Shown: piece by piece, positions 1-6,504 of the stretch
How positions within the stretch are numbered: the stretch's first letter is position 1
How the letters are laid out: each line of letters starts with the position of its first letter
Assembly (NCBI GenBank): GCA_903917425.1
Contig: CAIXAQ010000130.1
Coordinates: forward strand, 1-6,504
Origin: an uncultured Bacteroidales bacterium
GTDB taxonomy: Bacteria; Bacteroidota; Bacteroidia; Bacteroidales; UBA4417
DNA length: 6,504 nucleotides
Reading direction: 5' to 3'
Program-made: the position numbers and the translations under genes
Notes under the pieces: model-generated
Told to the model about the DNA's origin: nothing
Databases searched by the model: none
Seen by the model: only the letters and a program-made list of their open reading frames with translations

Positions 1-10
1 AGAATATATC

Positions 11-352
11 CTATGTTTTAGCTTTATAGAGTTTATTATTTTCAGCTTGAAGAATGCGGATACGATCTTCAAAAACTTTACGCTCCTGGTCAGAAAGTAT
101 ATTGAAATTGTATGCCGTTTTGCAACATTGATTGCAATTGTTTAAAATAAAACTTTCGTCAAAACTTAATAAAAAGATCGGATCAACATCAAGCACATGA
201 GCTATATCACTGAGCCTGTTCAAATCAAGTTTAGTTAGACCATTTTCGACCCTGCTATACGAGACCTGTGATATACCAAGCTTTTCGGCCATATATTCCT
301 GCTTATAATTACGTAATTCTCTAACTTTTTTAATCTTATATCCAATCTCCAT
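11..352 (-). CDS. XRE-family helix-turn-helix transcriptional regulator (113 aa)
   Basis: This is a small cytoplasmic DNA-binding regulator. Residues 7-61 form a complete Cro/CI-type (HTH_3) domain: an IKKVRELRNYKQEYMAEKLG helix pair, then the recognition-helix pattern ISQVSYSRVENG at 27-38, then a helix containing LNRLSDIAHVLDVDP. After it comes a short linker with a Cys cluster (C73, C76, C77, spaced CxxCC) and a charged C-terminal helix (about 87-112) likely to form a coiled coil for dimerisation. The family binds short palindromes, and many members repress their own gene; a 12-bp palindrome (380-391) lies in this gene's leader. The ATG at 352 (minus strand) is chosen because it gives the usual XRE N-terminus; there is no clear Shine-Dalgarno sequence. 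The gene is divergent from the T9SS/RHS pair. No ligand domain is recognisable, and control of the neighbours is inference only. Confidence 0.93.
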   Translation of the reverse strand: MEIGYKIKKVRELRNYKQEYMAEKLGISQVSYSRVENGLTKLDLNRLSDIAHVLDVDPIFLLSFDESFILNNCNQCCKTAYNFNILSDQERKVFEDRIRILQAENNKLYKAKT

Positions 353-379
353 TTTATGTTTACTAAGTTTATATGCGAT

Positions 380-391
380 GATTTATAAATC
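380..391. promoter_or_regulatory. 12-bp perfect palindrome, candidate operator of the XRE regulator
   Basis: GATTTATAAATC reads identically on both strands and lies 27 bases upstream of the regulator's start codon, between its probable promoter and its ATG. XRE dimers typically bind palindromes of this size, so autoregulation is plausible. The core TTTATAAA occurs again at 526-533 and at 1197-1204, just before the giant gene. Because the DNA is AT-rich, a chance palindrome cannot be excluded. Confidence 0.35.
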
Positions 392-443
392 TGAATTATA
401 ATAAGCTAAAACTTGCATTAAATAGGTAATTTTTATTTATTAA

Positions 444-451
444 CAAATATA
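444..451 (-). promoter_or_regulatory. Probable -7 element (TAnnTTTG) for the XRE gene
   Basis: On the minus strand these bases read TATATTTG, an exact match to the Bacteroidota primary-sigma -7 consensus TAnnTTTG. Transcription from here would give a leader of roughly 85 nt carrying the palindrome at 380-391. I see no good -33 TTTG at the expected spacing, so the assignment rests on one element. Confidence 0.33.
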
Positions 452-656
452 ATCCTTCTTGGTAATATGAATCTGTAGAATTGTTATGAACATTTTTTTT
501 GAAAATCTTAACACATTCTGACGAATTTATAAAATTTATTGTCTCAAACTTCTGATGTCTAGCTTTCACCGACTCGGTATTCGATTATTGTATATAATAT
601 TCATAATCTGAATAAAATATACATTTATCGGTTAAGGTTTTACAATGGTATGCCAT

Positions 657-664
657 CATATTTG
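657..664 (+). promoter_or_regulatory. Weak candidate -7 element for the T9SS/RHS gene pair
   Basis: CATATTTG differs from the Bacteroidota TAnnTTTG consensus only at the first base and lies 38 bases before the ATG at 703. A T-rich stretch at 637-641 could be a degenerate -33 box, but the spacing is shorter than usual. Another near match, TACATTTA, lies at 620-627. Neither is convincing alone. Confidence 0.2.
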
Positions 665-702
665 CATATTGCTTTTTTACTAATTGATAATTGAACATTA
701 TT

Positions 703-1152
703 ATGAAAAAAATTAATTTAAACATCTGTGTGTTAAGCATCTCATTGCTTTTTACAACTCATGGCTCTGGCCAGAACATTAGTTTTAGCTACGACGCAAC
801 AGGCAACAGAAGCTGCCGGACCATAAGCATTATAAAGGAAGGTACGGCAACAAGAGCAGATACTGTATTAAGTGATACAACTTCCGTGTTAAAAAATCAG
901 GTAACCGGTACATTTAACATTGCCGTTTATCCAAACCCTGCTACTGATTTCATCCAGGTTCAAACAGATGGTTTCACCTATGATACAATTCTTGAGGCTT
1001 TCATGTATTCATCAAACGGTGAGTTGTTAAACTCATTTAGAATAAATGAGCCTAACCAGAGAATCAACCTGGCAATGTACGCCCCTGGTTTGTACTTTCT
1101 GAAAATTCCTGTAAATCATAAAATAGAAAGCTGGAAGATAATAATTCAATGA
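703..1152 (+). CDS. Small secreted protein with YD-like motif and T9SS type A sorting domain (149 aa)
   Basis: This is an exported protein of unknown function with a C-terminal signal for the type IX secretion system of Bacteroidota. Residues 1-23 are a Sec signal peptide (MKK start, hydrophobic core VLSISLLF, likely cut GSG|Q). Next to the mature N-terminus lies FSYDATGNRSCRT (28-40), which closely resembles a YD/RHS repeat unit. A Thr/Ser-rich linker (about 41-70) leads to the sorting domain (about 71-149): the YPNPATDFIQV entry strand, a MYSSNGELL strand, APGLYFLKI and the terminal SWKIIIQ. In known T9SS cargo this domain directs crossing of the outer membrane and is usually removed, with surface attachment or release. 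I start at ATG 703 rather than an in-frame TTG at 691 because it gives a standard signal peptide. It ends 61 bases before the giant RHS-type gene with no visible terminator, suggesting co-transcription. There is no catalytic domain, so its role is probably structural or accessory (inference). Confidence 0.9.
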   Translation: MKKINLNICVLSISLLFTTHGSGQNISFSYDATGNRSCRTISIIKEGTATRADTVLSDTTSVLKNQVTGTFNIAVYPNPATDFIQVQTDGFTYDTILEAFMYSSNGELLNSFRINEPNQRINLAMYAPGLYFLKIPVNHKIESWKIIIQ

Positions 1153-1213
1153 CCTTTATCTTAATCCTTCTTTAATAATACTTTATACCATTAAACTTTA
1201 TAAACCGATACCG

Positions 1214-4200
1214 ATGAGAACAGCTATATTTTTAACCCTATCAGTCTTATTGACAAGTATAAACTTAATGCAGGCTCAAAATATTGAACCCAGTGAAGAA
1301 ACCTGACTCCCTCTCGTAGGTTCACTGCCGGGCAGTTTTGCCGTATCGCCAACAGGGGCAGCCATGTATTCCATTCCAATCGAATTACCCGCCGGACGGG
1401 CAGGGATGACACCCTCGCTTTCATTGGTCTATAATAGCCAGTCAGGCAGCAATATTTTAGGACAGGGTTGGAGTTTATCCGGTTTTTCGGCCATTACACG
1501 GGCAAATTCAACTTTGTACTACAATGGAATTAATGACAATATTGATTTCCTGAATGATGAATTATTATTGGATGGGCAACACCTGATTAAAGTAGCCGGA
1601 ACCACCAATGAATACCGAACTGAAACAGATATGACTACCAAAATTATATTTGATCAAACCAATGGCAGCTATGGTGATTATTTTAAAGTTTACAGAAGTG
1701 ACGGCACAATAGCTGAATATGGTAATTCGGGCGATAGCAGGCAATTGTTTAATCCGTCTTCCTATATCTACGACAATATTCCCCTGGCCTGGCATTTAAA
1801 TAAAGTAACCGACCAAACAGGCAGGAATAGTATGAGCTACAGATACGAAGGCAATGATAAAAAAGGTGAATTACATCCATCGTCCATCCAGTATACGGGG
1901 GAAAATGATAATTCGCTGGGTGTAAATATGATAAATTTTTTATATGACACTACCATTCCTAAAAAATTGAATCAAACTTACTACTTTGACAAAGGTGCTG
2001 GTATTTTCATGAATCAAAGTACATGGCTGTTAAAGGAAATAAAAATATCAACCATTAAACCTGAAAATATTTATAGTGACTATCTGATTAATTACGACGA
2101 ACAAAAAGGAGCCTGTAAGGAATATTTCTTAAAGAAAATCTCCATCGTAAACATTACTGGCGTAGCTATTCTAAATCCAACGAATTTCGATTGGTCTTTT
2201 TATAAGACAGCTTATGAACAGGGTAATTTTCAGGCATATGCCGATTATATCAAAGCCAATTCAAAAATATGTTCCATTGGTCTTGACATAACCGGTGATC
2301 AAAAAGACGAAATAGCGGTTTATAAATCGAAGCTGCCGGATCCTATACAACCTAATGTATATGAAAATGTAATTACAGTGTATCTGCCAAACGGGAAAAT
2401 CGACATACCCGTATCGGGTACGCTGCATGATAATGAACTACATGCTATTGACTGGGATAACAATGGCGATGACGAACTCTTGTTTGTTGACTCACAGGGT
2501 ATCAAAATTTACAACTACGATGCCAGTTCGGGTAGCATGAATATGGTGTACAGCAATACAATGACCGGCAAATTATTTTCCGGCGACTTTACAGGCGATG
2601 CTGTCAACGACATACTTGTAGTTACCGAAACCCAATGCAGTATATTAGTGGGCTACTATAATGAATCCAATCATTCTTTCGGATACAATAGCAACAACTA
2701 TTCTTTACCCCTATCGAATCTTAATCAGATACAAACAATCGGCGACTTTAATGGTGATGGTAACATGGAAATACTTAAACGACAATATCCCGATTTTGAA
2801 TATGATGTTTACGGTTTTAATGCATCCGGCGGATTTTATGCATTGCCATTGTTTACAAAGCATATTGCTGATTTTACTTCATTTACTGATCAGCAAGCCT
2901 ACTATGCCGACTTTAACGGAGATGGTAAAACCGATATTTGCTATCTTGTTAAAAATAATGCTACAAATACGTTCGAAAAGCACACCTATTTTTCAGTAGG
3001 AAATATCTTCCTCAACCCTCAATTTGTTACTGAAAGTTATCTGCAAGCAGAACTACCTTCTATGGTCGAAGATTTTAATAACGATGGGCGGGCAGATTTT
3101 GTAAATATAACAATTGACAATTACTTCTCATGGTCTATCGGGTTTACCCAGCCCGATGGTTACTCATTGAATTCTGACGGGAATTATATCTCATTTTACA
3201 TACCGGCCGATCAGTTTGTAAATTATTTAACTGCCGATATGGATGGCAATGGCATCAGAGATATAGTTGTTATAGCCAGGCAGAATACATTAGTCGATCC
3301 CGGCAAAATGCCTAGCATCGACGAGTTGTTTATTGCTCCGTTTATTGATGATGGCCCTGGTAAAAATGCAATTAAAACCATTACCGATGGTTTCGGGGTT
3401 AAAACTCAGGTTGACTATACCACGCTTGGAACTACGGGTTCCTTATTTGCCAGTTTCCCCATAGCCAAGCCGCGATTTAAAGATATGGTGGTGAGCGAAA
3501 GCTATACCATAGGTGATAATGAAAAAAAATGGAACCGGAATACCTACACCTTTGCTACACCGCTTACTCACTTACAAGGTAAAGGCTTCCTTGGATTTAA
3601 AACCACTAAAACAATTTCGTGGCAAAACAACCTTATCAATACAACCAGCAGTGAAGTTTTGGTAAAAACTTATGGCACCAGGAATTACTATCATGTATAT
3701 CCCATGATGGTTTCAACCTTTTCGATGGCGGATGGGGTGCAGGATAAGTTATTGTCCGAAACCGTGAATACCTTTGATGTAAAAGTGCCCACAGTAAATA
3801 GTCTGAATTATATCCCGGTTGTTACCAAAACAGTTACCAAAAGCTGGGATAACGATGCAATTCACAGCTACAAGGGAATTGTTATCCGTAATCAGAAGAT
3901 TGAAAAAATAGATGATTATGGCTATTCGCTTGAAGCAGAAACAATAATGGACGAAACGGCCACTACCGATAACCCCGTATCCTATGCCTGGAAAAAAACA
4001 GTTTTATCGACGTATGTTCCGCCTGATGTTTCTAACTGGCTCAATGGGTTTCCACATACAACAGAGGTAATTACTACACATAAGGATTCGGAATTGGAAA
4101 CATCCTATCAGGGAAAAACAATTTACCATTATTACGCAGCAAGTTCTGATGAAGGATTCAGGTTAGAATACAAGGAGAATATTCCCAATAACAACAGCAC

Positions 4201-6504
4201 TGACCTTAAAACTGAAAACTGGTACGAATACAAGGATGATTTTGGCAATACCACCAGCGAAACCCTGAAGACAACGATTGACGGCTTTCCTGCCGAGCGA
4301 AAAGTAGAATATGCTTATAAACAGGATGAAGGATACCAGGGCCGCTTTCTAACATCCAAAACTGTGAAAGCCGAAGATCCAAGTCGTGACCAGATTACAA
4401 CATACAGTTACGACCTGCTTACCGGCAAGCTGCTTACCGTAACCGACCGCAACAAGCTTGTAACCACTAACCAATACGATATACTTGGCCGCCTTACCCA
4501 AACATTGCAACCCGATGGCACTTCCGATGTTGCAGAATTATACTTGAGCGCAGGCTTCACTGATTTCGTCCCGCCACAAACCGCGTTGTATTATTCTGTT
4601 TCGTACAAAAACCTGGTAAAGAATGCAGGTGCCTGGGGCAAAACATATACCTTTTACGATACATACAGCAGGCCGCTTCGCATCGTAACGCAGGGGTTGC
4701 AGGGCGAACTCATATACACCGATTACACTTACAACGAAACAGGCCGTATTGCGGCTATATCGGAACCTTATCCCGGCAACAGCGAACCTACGCAATGGAC
4801 AACCAATACCTACGATGCATTGGGAAGGGTTACCGACCTGATCCTGCCTACCGCAGCCGTGATACATACTGATTTTACCGGGCTTACTACCAAGGTCACG
4901 AATACGACAACAGGTATATGGAAAGAAACTACGGTTGATGTGGTGGGAAATCCTGTGGAAATTAAGGATCCTTCGGCAGGTTCAATCAAATACATGTACA
5001 ATGCCCTGGCTAAAGTACGCTCCATTAATTCGCAGGGAGCTATCACCTTGTTCAGCTACGACGATGCAGGCAACCAAGCCCAGGTGAACGATCCCGATGC
5101 GGGAGTAACTGCGTACAGGTACAATGGCTTTGGCGAATTGAGAACGCAAACTGATGCCCGTAACAATATTAATACCATTACCTACGACAAACTGGGCCGC
5201 ATACATACTAAAATACTGATGCCCGATAACGAAACAAGCCTTTACACCTACGAGCAAACAAATACCAACAACGGCTTTGGCCAATTGCTCAGCATTGCCA
5301 AAACTACCAACAACCCGTATCCTATAACCACTGGTTATGTCTATGATAATCTGGCAAGGGTGATAAATAAAACCGAAACAATTGACGGAAATAGTTATAC
5401 ATTTGCGTATGCATACAGCAGCAGTTCGGGTATGATTGAAAATTACACCTATCCTTCAAATTATACCATAACCTATCTCTATAGTCCATATGGGCATATG
5501 GAAAGCATAGTTAATTTTGGCAAGGGCTTTGAGCAAACACTGTGGACGGCCACCGCCGCCAATGCACGTGGGCAGATTACCGATTTCAGGCTGGGTAATG
5601 GCTTAACCACGCACAAAGGATACGACGCGTATGGTATGCCCGAAAGTATTGTTACCAAAAACGCTGCCAATACCGTGTTACAGAACCTTGCTTACAATTT
5701 CGATCCTTTCACGGGCAACCTAACCCAAAAGGCGGAAATTATAAATAGCAATACCATCTTGACCGAAACCTACGAGTATGACCCCATATTAAAAGAAAGG
5801 CTTACATCGTGGCAGGTAAATGCCGGCACACCCTGCGCCATGCAATATACCAGCAATGGCAATATACAATCAAAATCGGATGTTAACCAACCCGCAACAG
5901 GGCAATATACTTACGGTGCTTCGGCAGGGCCACATGCAGTAACGGGTATAACCCAGCCAACAAGCGGGTACTTGGCTTCGGCAAATAATCAAAGTGTTTT
6001 ATATAACGGGAATAATAAAGTATCCCAAATAGTGCAATACCCTGCATTAGGCGCATTTCCTTTCGACAGGTATAGTATCACATATGGAACTAACGATCAG
6101 AGAATAAAATCAGAAACAAGCATCGTATATGAACACACAGCTGTGTCTGATTACAAGTATTACTTCGATAATTTTGAAGTAGTAAAAATGGAGCATAAAG
6201 GAATTACCAGGAACTATCACTACCTTATGGCAGGAGATCAACTCTTAGCTATTATGGTAAGTGAAGGAACAGAAGCTAATACTTTGTATTACATCCACAC
6301 CGATTATCAGGGCAATTACAATGTAATTACCGATGGCACCGGCACTAAACTGGAAAACCTGGCTTTCGATCCCTGGGGTCGCCGGCGCAACCCTACCAAC
6401 TGGAGCTTTACCAATGTACCCGCTACTTTCCTATTCGAACGTGGCTATACCGGCCACGAGCATCTCGATAGGTTCGGCCTTATAAATATGAATGGTAGAG
6501 TATA
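1214..6504 (+). CDS. Giant SpvB/TcB-like RHS repeat protein, partial at right edge, with in-frame TGA at codon 31
   Basis: This is a polymorphic-toxin-type shell protein. Numbering from ATG 1214, residues 1-21 are a signal peptide (RTAIFLTLSVLL core, cut QA|Q). Codon 31 is TGA. After it the same frame is open to the window end (1732 complete codons). Residues about 38-90 carry SpvB-family hallmarks: LPGSFAVSPTGAA (38-50), YNSQSG (73-78), GWSLSG (85-90). Seven FG-GAP/VCBS units follow at 358-690, then a TcB-like middle region with TITDGFG and GKGFLGF (789-795), YD repeats from about 1060 to 1690, and the RHS core (HTDYQGN at 1695, FDPWGR at 1718, GYTGHEHLD from 1744). In Tc toxins and RHS proteins such repeats form a shell around a cleaved C-terminal toxin; that tip lies outside the window. 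If the TGA is real, translation could resume at ATG 1364 (codon 51), losing the signal peptide and part of the first SpvB motif, so the gene may be a pseudogene. There is no Shine-Dalgarno at 1214. Confidence 0.9.
1304..1306 (+). other. In-frame TGA interrupting the giant RHS gene after its signal peptide
   Basis: Reading from ATG 1214, codons 1-30 encode a full signal peptide and the first 9 mature residues (QNIEPSEET). Codon 31 is TGA, and codon 32 onward (LPLVGSLPG) continues the SpvB N-terminus without a frame change. The neighbouring gene also ends in TGA, so TGA appears to be a normal stop here. A single base change from a sense codon such as CGA, GGA or TTA would produce it. It could be a sequencing error, a real nonsense mutation, or (unlikely) recoding. 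Confidence 0.9.
2285..3280 (+). repeat. Seven FG-GAP/VCBS repeats in the giant protein (probable seven-bladed propeller)
   Basis: Seven Asp-rich loops of the type D-x-[DNT]-[GN]-[DN]-x-x-x-[DE] followed by a hydrophobic strand occur at residues 358 (DITGDQKDE), 413 (DWDNNGDDE), 458 (DFTGDAVND), 511 (DFNGDGNME), 566 (DFNGDGKTD), 620 (DFNNDGRAD) and 675 (DMDGNGIRD). The spacings are 55, 45, 53, 55, 54 and 55 residues. In the FG-GAP/VCBS family each such loop binds Ca2+ and belongs to one beta-propeller blade, and seven is a standard blade number. A propeller is also found in TcB components of insecticidal Tc toxins. The first and third units have weaker Ca2+ ligands. Confidence 0.85.
4403..6286 (+). 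repeat. YD (RHS) repeat region of the giant protein
   Basis: About two dozen degenerate units of roughly 20-25 residues are recognisable. Clear ones include YDLLTGKLLTV (4409), YDILGRLTQT (4475), YNETGRIAAI (4730), YDALGRVTDL (4811), YDDAGNQAQV (5057), YNGFGELRTQ (5120), YDKLGRIHTK (5183) and YDNLARVINK (5342). Later units (5400-6286) are more diverged, for example YDAYGMPESI, FDPFTGNLTQ and YEYDPILKERL. In solved TcB-TcC and RHS structures these repeats form a spiral beta-sheet cocoon around the toxin domain. The 4400-5700 part is visibly richer in G and C than the first half of the gene. Confidence 0.9.
6287..6504 (+). other. RHS repeat-associated core domain (start, truncated by window edge)
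   Basis: The conserved core that closes RHS shells begins with YYIHTDYQGN (residues about 1692-1701), continues with FDPWGRRR (1718-1725), and reaches GYTGHEHLDRFGLINMNGR from 1744. In known proteins the next residues are D-P followed by an LGRF-type segment and a self-cleavage site, after which the toxin begins. None of that is inside the window, so the toxin type cannot be determined here. Confidence 0.9.

Larger units (their letters stand above)
353..702. other. AT-rich divergent intergenic region
   Basis: These 350 bases separate the leftward regulator from the rightward gene pair. I find no coding sequence, tRNA-like fold or strong terminator hairpin. The stretch is very rich in A and T. 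It contains the palindrome at 380-391, a TAnnTTTG element on the minus strand at 444-451, a T-tract near 492-500, a second TTTATAAA core at 526-533, and a weak plus-strand promoter candidate at 657-664. It is long enough to hold two separate promoters and operators. Confidence 0.7.

Noticed and set aside
681..700. AATTGATAATT inverted repeat before the T9SS gene
   Set aside because: The arms are only four A/T bases each; in this AT-rich DNA such a repeat is expected by chance.
691..702. TTG start at 691 for the T9SS protein
   Set aside because: The ATG at 703 gives a normal MKK signal-peptide start; the four extra residues only precede an otherwise complete signal sequence.
353..702. CRISPR array, tRNA or mobile-element end in the divergent region
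   Set aside because: No regularly spaced repeats, cloverleaf-like inverted repeats or transposase remnants were seen in this region.
1304..1306. Reassignment of TGA to an amino acid (alternative genetic code)
   Set aside because: The gene just upstream ends in TGA directly after a complete T9SS sorting domain, and no other in-frame TGA occurs in the 1732 following codons of the giant gene, so TGA is very likely a stop here.
1224..1424. Minus-strand open frame opposite the start of the giant gene
   Set aside because: It lies antisense to conserved SpvB sequence, has no recognisable domain, and is a by-product of the coding frame.
2661..2999. Plus-strand open frame of 112 codons within the propeller region
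   Set aside because: It is out of frame with the FG-GAP repeats, which are unmistakable in the main frame; its translation has no domain and looks like low-complexity frame noise.
4538..5284. Three overlapping minus-strand open frames in the YD-repeat region
   Set aside because: They arise because the GC-richer repeat DNA has few stops on the opposite strand; they overlap each other and show no domain, and the plus-strand YD repeats explain the sequence.

Overview
The window most likely comes from a member of the Bacteroidota. The evidence is a small secreted protein with a type IX secretion (T9SS, Por) C-terminal sorting domain, a match to the Bacteroidota promoter element TAnnTTTG, AT-rich intergenic DNA, start codons without a clear Shine-Dalgarno sequence, and a giant SpvB/RHS-type protein of the kind common in this phylum. 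The species cannot be named from the sequence.

Layout. (1) Positions 11-352, minus strand: a short XRE-family helix-turn-helix regulator. (2) 353-702: a 350-base AT-rich divergent intergenic region with no gene. It holds a probable promoter for the regulator, a 12-bp perfect palindrome in the regulator's leader that could be its operator, and a weak candidate promoter for the rightward genes. (3) 703-1152, plus strand: a 149-residue exported protein consisting of a signal peptide, one YD-repeat-like motif and a T9SS type A sorting domain. (4) 1214-6504, plus strand, running off the right edge: a giant polymorphic-toxin-type protein. Its order is signal peptide, SpvB-like N-terminal domain, seven FG-GAP/VCBS blades, TcB-like middle region, long YD (RHS) repeat region, and the start of the RHS-associated core domain. 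Its variable C-terminal tip, and any immunity gene, lie beyond the window.

The most notable feature is a single in-frame TGA at codon 31 of the giant gene, 9 codons after the predicted signal-peptidase site. The other 1732 complete codons up to the window edge are open, and the frame is the same on both sides of the stop. As read, the gene makes either a 30-residue exported peptide or, by restart at an ATG at 1364, a large RHS protein without an export signal. This may be a sequencing error, a recent inactivating mutation, or a genuine separation of the toxin shell from its export signal.

Functional model (inference). The two rightward genes are 61 bases apart with no visible terminator between them, so they are probably co-transcribed. 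The small T9SS cargo carries the same YD-type motif as the giant protein and may be a surface-attached companion of it. The RHS shell would encapsulate a C-terminal toxin. The divergent regulator may control itself and possibly the pair. I see no RNA gene, CRISPR array, insertion sequence or attachment site, and no wholly novel system; the unusual points are the nonsense codon, the minimal T9SS/YD companion gene and the complete seven-unit propeller.
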